A stretch of DNA of 64,000 bases from Armatimonas rosea (lineage in GTDB: Bacteria; Armatimonadota; Armatimonadia; Armatimonadales; Armatimonadaceae). The stretch's first letter is position 1. Every line of letters starts with the position of its first letter. Where the stretch lies: contig NZ_JACHGW010000003.1 of the NCBI RefSeq assembly GCF_014202505.1, forward strand, positions 62,001 through 126,000. Direction: 5' to 3'. The notes beneath the pieces are model-generated. The model did not search any database. It had not been told where the DNA came from and worked only from the letters and a program-made list of their open reading frames with translations. Position numbers and translations under genes: made by a program. Shown here piece by piece: positions 46,214 through 54,293 of the stretch.

Positions 46214-46352
46214 GATTCCTCCTGTCGCCTTTTTCAGGGGTGAGCCATGGACAAAATTGCAAAACGATATAGTTTTTTTGAGACCTCCTATACCTTATAA
46301 GAGGGTTCTAGGGAGATTTTTAAAAAGTGAGTTCTGTCAAGATTTAAGGGCA

Positions 46353-46380
46353 TTGACAGCGGTTTTAAGCTTGATAAAAT
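46353..46380 (+). promoter_or_regulatory. Sigma-70-type promoter of the C39/RHS locus
   Basis: TTGACA (46353-46358) and TAAAAT (46375-46380) are separated by 16 bases. Transcription should begin near 46387, which excludes the ATG at 46379 as start of the next gene. The rest of the gap (46214-46352) is AT-rich with no other clear feature. Confidence 0.65.
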
Positions 46381-46426
46381 GCGCGAAAGTTGGGTTCTCA
46401 TTATGGATAGGGAAAGGCAGATTGGT

Positions 46427-47158
46427 ATGATTTCTAAAAACAAGATGTTTGCTCATGAAATAGTCGTAGCAATAATTTGTTGCTTTATTTCATGGGGGTG
46501 TTTGCCAAACTCTGTGAGGCCCAAGGCTGCTGCAAGCTCTGTTGCTCAAGTGCAAAAGCTACGCCTCTTGCCTGAGTATCAGGAGGCCAGGATATTTTTT
46601 GCCCGAGGAGATAAAACGGCCGCAAAGAATCGCCTTGAGGGACTTCTTCGCCGTCCCGAGCTCTCCACGGGGGAGCGGGAGTATCTTGCAGGGCAAGTGG
46701 CTCTCTGTGGTGTGAGGCGACCTCTGGACGTTTCGGGGGTGGGAGCGGAGAGAGAACTCGCTCTGTCGTCGCCGCGCAGTGGTGCCTGTGGACCACGGGC
46801 GCTGCAGCTCGCGGCGCGTGCACTGGGCAAAAATGGCTCTCTTGTGCAGCTCAGCCGAGCGGCACATGCCACTGCCGCGGGAACAAGCCTTGCGGGGCTC
46901 CGTACCGCGGCGGAGAGCCTGGGGCTCCGTGCCCGCGGGGTACAGCTGGATCGCGAGGCGCTGGCGCAGCTCCGTACGCCTGCCGTGGCCTGGTGGCAGG
47001 GCAATCACTTTGTCGCGGTGCTCACGGTGCAGGAGAGTGCCTGGGACGCTGCCCAGACTGCGACCATCCACGATCCCAATGAGAAGGAGGCGCGCACCGT
47101 GCCTCTGGACACACTGCTCGCCCAGTCGGGCGGCATCCTGCTGGTGCTCATGCGGTAG
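46427..47158 (+). CDS. C39-like papain-fold peptidase, exported
   Basis: The product is about 243 residues: an N-terminal membrane or lipoprotein-type signal (FAHEIVVAIICCFISWGC), a short helical region, then a C39-type domain with Cys121 in SGACGPRAL, His194 in GNHFVAVL and Asp216 in IHDPNE. C39 peptidases cut double-glycine leaders of secreted peptides; as a free periplasmic form its target is unknown. The ATG at 46427 has GGAAAGG nine bases upstream; ATG 46403 is the alternative. It precedes the RHS gene by 146 bases on the same strand. Confidence 0.72.
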   Translation: MISKNKMFAHEIVVAIICCFISWGCLPNSVRPKAAASSVAQVQKLRLLPEYQEARIFFARGDKTAAKNRLEGLLRRPELSTGEREYLAGQVALCGVRRPLDVSGVGAERELALSSPRSGACGPRALQLAARALGKNGSLVQLSRAAHATAAGTSLAGLRTAAESLGLRARGVQLDREALAQLRTPAVAWWQGNHFVAVLTVQESAWDAAQTATIHDPNEKEARTVPLDTLLAQSGGILLVLMR

Positions 47159-47173
47159 CCCCAGCAGAGAGAC

Positions 47174-47242
47174 GGCCCGCCTCTCCCTCGTTCTTGGCGG
47201 AATCAAGAGAGGCGAGCCGTAGTCGTCAACCCGGAGTCCGGG
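47174..47242 (+). other. Structured leader between the C39 and RHS genes
   Basis: GGC..GCCTCTC (47174-47185) pairs with GAGAGGC..GCC (47207-47218), and a second hairpin CCCGG/CCGGG lies at 47230-47242. There is no T-tract, so it is more likely a leader structure or partial attenuator than a terminator. No known riboswitch class is recognised. Confidence 0.4.
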
Positions 47243-47304
47243 CTGGGTCTTTGTACCGCGGCACGTGGCTCCCTGTCAATAAATGTAGAGAGGGAACTCT
47301 AGTC

Positions 47305-50300
47305 ATGAGTTGGTTTCACCAGAGCGCACTGCGACGCCTTGCGCTCACGACGACGCTATCCACGGCGTGGCTGACGGTCGGCCCTAGTGTGGGGAGCGCC
47401 GCAGCACTCGGGCGTGCACAGGCAGGTAAGAAAGGGCACCAGCGGGCCTTGACACCACTGGAGCTTCAGCGCATTCAAGGCACCCAAGGCCCTGGTCTCG
47501 GACCCGGCGCGGGCGTCTCACAAGGCGCTGCCGTAGATCGGAATGTCGAAGGCCAGACTGGCACGACTTTCCCTTGGGAAGGGGGCATGGAGGGGCTCAA
47601 CACAGTCAATGGCAACAAGCTCACCGAGCTCTATCTGACCGGCTGGCGGGTGCAAGGGGGGATGCATGTCTCCCTGACGCTCTACCACAACAGCCTGGGA
47701 GACCTTGCCAGCCCACTCGGTTCGCACTGGGGACATAGCTACCTGATCGCAGGCACCGTCCACCCGCTCCTCGGCGACTTCACTGTCCGCTGGGGCGATG
47801 GGCTGGGCTACACGTTTACCCGCAACATCGACGGAAGCTTTGCCACGCCTCAGGGAATCGACGATACCTTGGCTCAGGAGGGGACGGGCTACACCCTCAC
47901 CACCCGCGACCAGGTGCGCTACCACTTTGAGAACGGACAGGCTGTCTGGATCAAGGACCGCAGCGATAACCAGATTACGATTGCCCATGGAGCAGATGGC
48001 CAGGTAAGTAGTGTCACCGACCCAAGTGGCCGCTCCCTGACATTTACCTACAGTGGAGGAAAGCTCATGAGCGTGAGTGATCCTGCCGGACGGGTCTTTA
48101 CCTTCACTCAAGATGCCAACGAGGACCTTGTTGCTATCGGCTTTCCCCTGAGTAGCAGTATGGCCTACGGCTACGATAGCCAGCACCGGATCGTCAGTAT
48201 CACCGATGCCCGTGGCAAGGTCTGGACCCGTGGCTACACCGCGCTTGGCAATGCACTGGCCTGGGAGAAAGACCCCATGAACCACCAGCGCATCTACAGC
48301 TACGGCCCCGACTACACCGAGGTCACGGATGCTCTAGGCCATGTCACACGCCACAACTACAATCCCAGCGGGCAGCTTATCTCGCTGGTCGCTCCGGGCA
48401 ACCGCACGACTACCCTGGCCTACACGGGCTATCGCCTGGCCAGTGTCACCTCGCCCTCCGGCGCGACATCGTCGGTGACCTACGATGCGACAGGCAATGT
48501 CCTCTCCAGCACCGACCCCCTTGGGAATACCACGAGCTATGCCTACGATAGCCGTCATGATCTGATCAGCTTGGTCACGCCCATGGGCAAGCTCGTGACC
48601 ATGAGCTACGATAGCAGGGGGCGACTGATTGGCGGGAGCGATCCCTTGGGGCACTCGAGTAGCTACACGCTGAATAGCTACGGTCAACCGATCAGCTTCA
48701 CCAATGCTCGGGGCAAGACGCGGACGGTAACCTACGACCTCTACGGCAATCCCACGAGCACCACCGATGCCCTCGGTCACACGACCAGCACGACCTACAA
48801 TATCCTGGGCATGCCCCTGACCACCACCGACCCGACCGGTAAGGCAGTGAGCACGAGCTACGATAGCCTGGGGCGTGTGGTAAGCGTGACAGCCCCCGGG
48901 AACCGAACCACCAGCTTTGCTTACGACGGCGAGGGGCACTTGGTCTCTGAGACCAATGCACTGGGCCAGGTAAGCAACTTTAGCTACAACGACTCCGGGG
49001 CGCTCGTTCAGAAAGTGGACTCGCTCGGACGAGCTGTCACCTACAGCTACAATGCAATCGGTCAGAGAACTGGTGTGACAGATGGACGAGAGAAACTCAC
49101 GACCTACAGCTACAACAGTGAGGGAGAGCTGGCCAGTATCGCCTTCCCCGACAACACCAGCCTGAGCGCGACCTACAACGCCGAGGGGCGGGTCGCAACC
49201 CGCACGGATGGCCGGGGAGTTGTGGTGAGCAATAGCTACGATTTGGCGGGGAAACTCACCCAGGTTACCTACAGCGATGGCACCCCCAGTGTGAGCTTCA
49301 GCTACAACGCCGATAGTCTGCGCACGAGCATGGGCGATGGCACAGGCACCACCACCTATAGCTACGATGGCGCGGGGAACCTCACAAACCGCACCAGCCC
49401 TCAAGGAGCCGTGAGCTACAGCTACGATGCCACCAACGAGATTATTGGCAAGGTGGGAGGGGGGACAACGGTCTTCTACAACTTCGACGATGCCGGGCGC
49501 ATGAGCGCCTTAGTCGCGGGGGGAACCCAGACCACCAGCTATAGCTACGATAACGCCAACCGCCTGACAGGCATCACACGCCCCGATGGCAGTGGTGAGA
49601 CCCGAAGCTACGACACGACAACGGGCGAGCTGAAAAGCATTGTCTCAAAGAAATCGGCTCTGGTGATCGCCAGTAGCCTCTATTCCTATGATGCCCTAGG
49701 ACGAAAGCTCAGTGAGGCTACTCCTGACTATCAAGTTTCCTATGGCTACGATAGTGCAGGACAGCTGACAAGCGAAGTGCGAGTGGGGACAGGTGCCTAC
49801 AGCATCAGCTATGGCTATGACGGTGCTGGAAACCGGCTGACAAAGACACAAGCGGGAGTAACAGAGAGCTACCTCTACGACAATGCCAATAAGCTCTTGT
49901 CTGCAGGTGGGAAATCCTATACCTACGACGCCACAGGGAATATGACGAGTGTTTCTTGGAGTGGTGGGAGCATAAACCTGACTTGGGACGGAGAATCACG
50001 GCTAAAGTCTTCCGTTTTGGGAAACTCTATTGTAAACTATACCTACAATGGTCTTGGGCAGAGAGTGGCTAAGTCTGGAGGCACCAGTGCGAGCTACCTT
50101 CTCTCCGATGATTCTATTGACAGTAATGTGGTCAGCGACGGAGCCGCAAGCTTTGTGCGTGGAGCCGCAGGGTTACTCTCGGAGAAGCGAAGCGGCGTGC
50201 AGAAGTTCTATCATACCGATGCTCTAGGTAGTGTCCGTGCCCTTACCAACAGTAGTGGCACTGTCACCGATACCCGTAGCACCGATGCCTTTGGCATGAC

Positions 50301-51027
50301 AGCCACGAGCTCCGGCACAACCGCTACACCCTTTGGTCTGGCAGGAAACTACAACTACCACGACGATCCTGAGACCGGCCTAAAGCGCCTCGGCCACCGC
50401 ATGTACGATGCGAGCACAGGCCGCTTTATCAGCCGCGATCCCATTCTCGCTGGCGATAACTGGTACACCTACGCCGCCAACGACCCCATCAACGGTGTCG
50501 ATCCCGAGGGGCTAGATTACCTTAAGGTGGAGCTTGGCCCGATAAAACCAGGAACGGGTGGTGATGGAGTTGGCTACCGCGAAGGTCGAATCACCTGGGT
50601 TCGTGAGTGGGATCAGTACAATTGGTACGATAGATCGTGGCCCATTCGCTCTGGCGGTTATAGAGATAGTGATACTTTAGTTCCTCCGGGTAAAACAACA
50701 AGTATTCCGCCAGGCGATTATACGGTAAATCATCCTTGGCCTGGAAGAAGCGGAGGGTATAGACGTGGAGATATTGGCTTTACATTTGATGTTTCCGATC
50801 CACCGAGAAGATCTGATATACGAATCCATCCTGATGGAGGAAAACCTGGGACTGAAGGTTGTATAGGTATCGTTTGTGATGGGAAAGATCTCCGTGACTT
50901 CTATGATAGGGTTAGGGATTATATTAAAGATCATGGACGTATAAACATGAAGGTTACTATTACGCCAGATATGAATCTGAAGAAAAATAATACGATTGGA
51001 GATGAATCAGATTGTAGTATTAAATAA
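47305..51027 (+). CDS. RHS/YD-repeat polymorphic toxin-like protein with L,D-transpeptidase-like tip
   Basis: The 1240-residue product has a signal-like N-terminus (LALTTTLSTAWLTVGPSVGSAAALG), about 25 YD repeats (for example DPLGNTTSYAYDSRHDL) that form the RHS shell, and the RHS core end, YTYAANDPINGVDPEGL (to residue 1070). The last 170 residues differ sharply: they are AT-rich and contain IRIHPDGGKPGTEGCIGI with His1175 and Cys1186. This resembles the His/Cys site of Tlde1/DUF2778 effectors, which cut or exchange peptidoglycan peptides. The ATG at 47305 follows GAGAGGGA; upstream in-frame codons fall in the structured leader. The next gene is a candidate immunity gene. Confidence 0.85.
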   Translation: MSWFHQSALRRLALTTTLSTAWLTVGPSVGSAAALGRAQAGKKGHQRALTPLELQRIQGTQGPGLGPGAGVSQGAAVDRNVEGQTGTTFPWEGGMEGLNTVNGNKLTELYLTGWRVQGGMHVSLTLYHNSLGDLASPLGSHWGHSYLIAGTVHPLLGDFTVRWGDGLGYTFTRNIDGSFATPQGIDDTLAQEGTGYTLTTRDQVRYHFENGQAVWIKDRSDNQITIAHGADGQVSSVTDPSGRSLTFTYSGGKLMSVSDPAGRVFTFTQDANEDLVAIGFPLSSSMAYGYDSQHRIVSITDARGKVWTRGYTALGNALAWEKDPMNHQRIYSYGPDYTEVTDALGHVTRHNYNPSGQLISLVAPGNRTTTLAYTGYRLASVTSPSGATSSVTYDATGNVLSSTDPLGNTTSYAYDSRHDLISLVTPMGKLVTMSYDSRGRLIGGSDPLGHSSSYTLNSYGQPISFTNARGKTRTVTYDLYGNPTSTTDALGHTTSTTYNILGMPLTTTDPTGKAVSTSYDSLGRVVSVTAPGNRTTSFAYDGEGHLVSETNALGQVSNFSYNDSGALVQKVDSLGRAVTYSYNAIGQRTGVTDGREKLTTYSYNSEGELASIAFPDNTSLSATYNAEGRVATRTDGRGVVVSNSYDLAGKLTQVTYSDGTPSVSFSYNADSLRTSMGDGTGTTTYSYDGAGNLTNRTSPQGAVSYSYDATNEIIGKVGGGTTVFYNFDDAGRMSALVAGGTQTTSYSYDNANRLTGITRPDGSGETRSYDTTTGELKSIVSKKSALVIASSLYSYDALGRKLSEATPDYQVSYGYDSAGQLTSEVRVGTGAYSISYGYDGAGNRLTKTQAGVTESYLYDNANKLLSAGGKSYTYDATGNMTSVSWSGGSINLTWDGESRLKSSVLGNSIVNYTYNGLGQRVAKSGGTSASYLLSDDSIDSNVVSDGAASFVRGAAGLLSEKRSGVQKFYHTDALGSVRALTNSSGTVTDTRSTDAFGMTATSSGTTATPFGLAGNYNYHDDPETGLKRLGHRMYDASTGRFISRDPILAGDNWYTYAANDPINGVDPEGLDYLKVELGPIKPGTGGDGVGYREGRITWVREWDQYNWYDRSWPIRSGGYRDSDTLVPPGKTTSIPPGDYTVNHPWPGRSGGYRRGDIGFTFDVSDPPRRSDIRIHPDGGKPGTEGCIGIVCDGKDLRDFYDRVRDYIKDHGRINMKVTITPDMNLKKNNTIGDESDCSIK

Positions 51028-51045
51028 GAATTTGGTGTGATGTTT

Positions 51046-51072
51046 CCGGGTAGGTGTTGAACACCTGCCCGG
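51046..51072 (+). other. Hairpin between the RHS gene and its candidate immunity gene
   Basis: CCGGG-T-AGGTGT pairs with ACACCT-G-CCCGG, 12 bp with a three-base loop. No T-tract follows; the ribosome site of the next gene (AAGGAG) begins five bases later. It could protect the downstream message from decay or partly attenuate transcription. Confidence 0.6.
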
Positions 51073-51087
51073 TTTGAAGGAGTAAGT

Positions 51088-51543
51088 ATGGAATTAAATC
51101 AAAGATTTAAAGTGGGAAAATCTAGTGTTCAGTTAATTATTAAAACTGGGCATATCGATGTGCGTAAGCATAAGTTTAGTCATGTTGACGGTGAAGTTGT
51201 GATGGACGGGTTGGCTACGATGGGGATTGACAATACACCTAATGAGGTAAAAGACCTTCGTCGCTTTGAGGAATATGTTACAGTGTTCCAAGTCAAATGG
51301 GATGGGAAAACAGTACCTATTCGAAAAGAAGACTACGGCAATATATTCAATCCTTCATTCAAAATGGCTGTGGACAGTGAATCGAGACTGGCCTCAGGGG
51401 AAAGCGTCCTGATCATGCCTTCTGTGAAAGGCGATGCCTTCCTGTTAAGTATTAGGGGTGGTCAAGGAGGTGGGCATTTCACAGCCTGGTGGATGATTCG
51501 TAAAGAGGGGGTCGTTGGTCTTTGTAAGGAGGGACCGCCCTAG
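51088..51543 (+). CDS. Unknown 151-residue protein, candidate immunity protein
   Basis: It lies 60 bases after the RHS gene on the same strand and shares the low G+C of the RHS tip, as cognate immunity genes usually do. The product starts MELNQRFKVGKSSVQLII and has a charged middle (NEVKDLRRFEEYVTVFQVKW) and a Gly-rich tail (GGQGGGHFTAWW). No domain is recognised and no signal peptide is seen, although a periplasmic toxin would need a periplasmic inhibitor. AAGGAG lies five bases before the ATG. Confidence 0.6.
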   Translation: MELNQRFKVGKSSVQLIIKTGHIDVRKHKFSHVDGEVVMDGLATMGIDNTPNEVKDLRRFEEYVTVFQVKWDGKTVPIRKEDYGNIFNPSFKMAVDSESRLASGESVLIMPSVKGDAFLLSIRGGQGGGHFTAWWMIRKEGVVGLCKEGPP

Positions 51544-51566
51544 ATGTGGCGAGTATTGTTGACCAT

Positions 51567-51605
51567 CCCCTGCCTTCGGGTGGCGAAGTCTCGGTGAGGC
51601 AGGGG
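51567..51605 (+). other. Hairpin upstream of the ABC importer genes
   Basis: CCCCTGCCT (51567-51575) pairs with AGGCAGGGG (51597-51605) around a 21-base loop. It lies before the TATACT box of the next gene and after the candidate immunity gene, so it probably ends or stabilises the upstream transcript. There is no T-tract. Confidence 0.5.
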
Positions 51606-51613
51606 GAGGGCGA

Positions 51614-51619
51614 TATACT
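51614..51619 (+). promoter_or_regulatory. Leaderless-type -10 box of the ABC importer operon
   Basis: TATACT, eight bases before the ATG at 51628. Confidence 0.5.
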
Positions 51620-51627
51620 TTCCCGGC

Positions 51628-52392
51628 ATGCAAAACTCGTCTTGGATCACACGGCTACGGGCAGTGGTGTTACCCGTCGTGACTGCAGGAGTGCTCTATG
51701 CGATCTTGGCAACCATCACGCGGCGGCTCCCCGGGGGGGCGACTTTCCCGACCCCTCTGGAGGTTGGGCAAGCATTTGTGAAGAGTGTTCAGCAGGGGGA
51801 GCTTCTCAAAGAAACATGGACATCGCTCTGGCGGGTGGTGATTGCCTATGGGCTGGCTGCTCTGCTGGGGATGCCGCTGGGGGTGGCGCTGGGGCGGGTG
51901 ACACCGCTACGCGAGGCGCTCTTGCCCGTGGTGAACTTCCTGCGAGCGGTCTCTCCGCTGAGCTGGATTCCCTTTGCCATTCTGTGGTTTGGTCTGGGGG
52001 ATCCTCCGGTGATCTTCTTGGTCTTTGGGGCGACCTTTCCGCCGTTGGTACTAGGGACGATGGCAGCGACGCTTGCCGTACCGCAGATCTACTTTCGCGT
52101 GGGGCGAGACTATGGGCTCAGTACCTTCGCTATCACGCTTCCTGCTATCCTGCCCCAGGTTTTTACAACCCTGCGCGTGACCGCGGGGCTAGCGTGGGTC
52201 GTGATCGTCGCGGCGGAGATGGTCTCGCGTGAGGGAGGGCTGGGATTCTTGATCCACGATGCCCGCAATGGCCAGATGCTCGACCTGGCGATCGTGGGGA
52301 TTATCGCCATTGGAGCACTGGGGATCTTGACGGATCGACTCCTGGGGCTCTTGGGGCGCCTCCCTGTGGTGCGCTGGGGGTACGAGCGATGA
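51628..52392 (+). CDS. ABC importer permease, SsuC/TauC (NitT/TauT) type
   Basis: The 254-residue product has about six membrane helices and the binding-protein-dependent transport EAA-like loop (YGLSTFAITLPAILPQVFTTLR). The pattern FLRAVSPLSWIPFAILWFGLGD is typical of permeases for nitrate, sulfonates, taurine or pyrimidine precursors. The ATGA overlap couples it to the ATPase gene. No substrate-binding protein gene is nearby, so the substrate cannot be inferred. Confidence 0.88.
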   Translation: MQNSSWITRLRAVVLPVVTAGVLYAILATITRRLPGGATFPTPLEVGQAFVKSVQQGELLKETWTSLWRVVIAYGLAALLGMPLGVALGRVTPLREALLPVVNFLRAVSPLSWIPFAILWFGLGDPPVIFLVFGATFPPLVLGTMAATLAVPQIYFRVGRDYGLSTFAITLPAILPQVFTTLRVTAGLAWVVIVAAEMVSREGGLGFLIHDARNGQMLDLAIVGIIAIGALGILTDRLLGLLGRLPVVRWGYER

Positions 52393-53087
52393 TCCGGCTA
52401 GAGCGTGTGACACTGCGGTATGGGACAACAGAGGTTCTCTCGGAGGTCTCGCTTGAGGTGACGAAGGGAGAGTTTGTTGCCATTGTCGGCCCTAGTGGGG
52501 CGGGAAAGACCACCCTGCTCAACCTGTTCTCGGGGGCGATTGAACCGAGTGGCGGCAGTATCCGTCGTGCGGGAAAGACGCGGATGGTCTACCAGGCCGA
52601 CGGGCTCCTGCCTTGGTTGACCGTGCAGAAAAATATCGCCTTGGGAGTGCGGGAGCTGCCTGTGGAGGAGCGTGGGCCGCGTGTGACAGCACTTCTGAGC
52701 CTCGTAGGGCTGACCGAGTTTGCAAGCCACTTCCCGCGCCAGCTCTCCGGCGGGATGCGGCAGCGCGCGGAGCTGGCTCGTGCCTTGGCGGGAGAGACCG
52801 ATGTGCTCTTGCTTGATGAGCCCTTCTCGGCACTGGACTACCTGACACGACTCAAGCTCCGTGCGGAGCTGGCCCGACTACTCTCGGAGAGGCCCTGCAC
52901 CACGATCCTGGTCACGCACGATATCGAAGAGGCCGCCCAGCTTGCCGATCGTGTCTTAGTCCTCTCCGAGCGCCCGGCTACGATTCAGCAAGAGCTGGTG
53001 CTGACAACCCCGCGACCACGTGAGGTTACCCAGCCCGAGGTTGTGGAGGCGATTCACACGATCCTGGCAGCACTTGGGGTAGAATAG
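52389..53087 (+). CDS. ABC importer ATPase, SsuB/TauB type
   Basis: The 232-residue product has Walker A GPSGAGKTT, Q-loop VYQADGLLPWLTV, signature LSGGMRQR, Walker B VLLLDEPFSALD and the switch His in LVTHDIEEAAQLADRV. It powers the permease encoded immediately upstream, with which it overlaps by four bases. Confidence 0.92.
   Translation: MIRLERVTLRYGTTEVLSEVSLEVTKGEFVAIVGPSGAGKTTLLNLFSGAIEPSGGSIRRAGKTRMVYQADGLLPWLTVQKNIALGVRELPVEERGPRVTALLSLVGLTEFASHFPRQLSGGMRQRAELARALAGETDVLLLDEPFSALDYLTRLKLRAELARLLSERPCTTILVTHDIEEAAQLADRVLVLSERPATIQQELVLTTPRPREVTQPEVVEAIHTILAALGVE
53080..53085 (+). promoter_or_regulatory. Leaderless-type -10 box of the M42 peptidase gene
   Basis: TAGAAT, eight bases before the ATG at 53094, overlapping the last codons of the ABC ATPase gene. 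Confidence 0.5.
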
Positions 53088-53093
53088 TCCGTC

Positions 53094-54158
53094 ATGATAA
53101 CTGAAGCTGCGCTCGCGTTTTTAGAGCGAATGATTACCACCGCCTCGCCCTCAGGGTTTGAGGAACCCAATGCAAAGAACTTCCGCGACTATGTCTCCAC
53201 GTTTGCGGATGAAGTGACAACCGATCCGCTAGGAAGTGTCATCGCAGCAGTCAATCCAACCGGTAGCCCGCGGATTATGCTGGCAGGGCATATCGATGAG
53301 ATCGGGTTCCTGATCCACTACATCAACGATGAGGGGTTTTGCTACTTCCGACCGATCGGCGGACACGATAATGTCGTCATCGTGGGGCAGCGTGTTGTGG
53401 TGCAGACCCGAAAGGGGCCGGTGCACGGCGTGATCGGTAAGAAGCCGGTTCACTTGCTTACCGCGGAGGAGCGGGGCAAGAAGTTTGAGCTGGAAGATCT
53501 CTGGATCGATCTGGGCGTGACCAACAAGCAAGAGGCGCTGGAGGCGGGGGTGCAGATTGGGGATCCTGCTGTTTATGCCGATGGCTGGCAGCCCCTCATT
53601 GGAGATCGTGTGGCAGGCCGCGCGATGGACAACCGTGTCGGAGCGTGGGTCGTGGCCGAGGCGCTCCGGCGCGTGAAGGCGCTCCACCCCAAGGCTGCGA
53701 TCTTTGCCGTCGCGACTGTGCAGGAAGAGATTGGCCTACGTGGGGCGCATGCCGCAACCCATGGAGTCAAGCCCGACATCGGGATCGCGGTCGATGTGAC
53801 CTTTGCCACCGACTTTCCGTCGATGGACAAGCGCAAGGTGAGCCCGATGAAGCTCGGCGGTGGCCCCGGTGTCCTACGTGGTGCTAATGCGAACCGTAAG
53901 CTCGCAGACCGTATCGTCGAGGTTGCGGAGCAGGCTAAGATTCCCGTGCAGATCCAGGCTACACCGGGGGGGACAGGAACCGATGCCAATGCGATGCAGG
54001 TCTCTCTGGCGGGGGTCTGCACAGGGCTCGTGGAGGTGCCACTGCGCTACATGCACACTCCCTGTGAGGTGATCTCCCTCGCGGATGCCGATGCCTGTGC
54101 CGAGCTCCTGGCTCAGGTCTGCGCCTCGATCACCCCCGACGAGAGCTGGACACCCTAG
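53094..54158 (+). CDS. M42-family aminopeptidase
   Basis: The 354-residue product has the co-catalytic metal motifs in order: AGHIDEIG, GRAMDNRVG, TVQEEIGLRGA, VDVTFATD and MHTPCEVIS near the end. M42 enzymes are cytoplasmic dinuclear metal aminopeptidases that form tetrahedral dodecamers (TET) and trim short peptides; some were once called endoglucanases. It follows the ABC ATPase by six bases but has its own promoter box. Confidence 0.93.
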   Translation: MITEAALAFLERMITTASPSGFEEPNAKNFRDYVSTFADEVTTDPLGSVIAAVNPTGSPRIMLAGHIDEIGFLIHYINDEGFCYFRPIGGHDNVVIVGQRVVVQTRKGPVHGVIGKKPVHLLTAEERGKKFELEDLWIDLGVTNKQEALEAGVQIGDPAVYADGWQPLIGDRVAGRAMDNRVGAWVVAEALRRVKALHPKAAIFAVATVQEEIGLRGAHAATHGVKPDIGIAVDVTFATDFPSMDKRKVSPMKLGGGPGVLRGANANRKLADRIVEVAEQAKIPVQIQATPGGTGTDANAMQVSLAGVCTGLVEVPLRYMHTPCEVISLADADACAELLAQVCASITPDESWTP

Positions 54159-54172
54159 CGCGACGGGCAGAC

Positions 54173-54211
54173 AAAAAAAGGCCCGGTCAACGGGCTTTCG
54201 CCGTGCCGGGC
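54173..54211 (-). terminator. Intrinsic terminator of the oligoendopeptidase gene
   Basis: On the minus strand GCCCGG (54206-54211) pairs with CCGGGC (54181-54186), and seven T follow (54173-54179). It lies about 80 bases after the pepF stop. A second hairpin, GCCCCGTGC/GCACGGGGC at 54252-54280, lies in between without a T-tract. Confidence 0.75.
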
Positions 54212-54293
54212 AATCTCAAGGTGTTTCTCGTGCAGTGAGGTAGACTCGCAAGCCCCGTGCCAGAGTGATCCGCACGGGGCAAAACTCGCAAAC

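Noticed and set aside
46379-46426. ATG 46379 as start of the C39 peptidase gene
   Set aside because: It lies inside the -10 box TAAAAT of a good promoter, upstream of the expected transcript start.
47174-47304. Cyclic-di-GMP or other known riboswitch before the RHS gene
   Set aside because: Two hairpins are present, but I could not place the conserved core bases of any class I know.
47194-47304. Upstream in-frame start giving the RHS protein 37 more residues
   Set aside because: The extra residues have no signal-peptide character and fall in the hairpin leader; ATG 47305 starts a proper signal sequence.
51546-52232. Long plus-strand frame of 228 codons over the ABC permease gene
   Set aside because: It is a shadow frame of the permease gene at 51628-52392; its translation has no coherent domain, while the permease frame gives a complete family protein.
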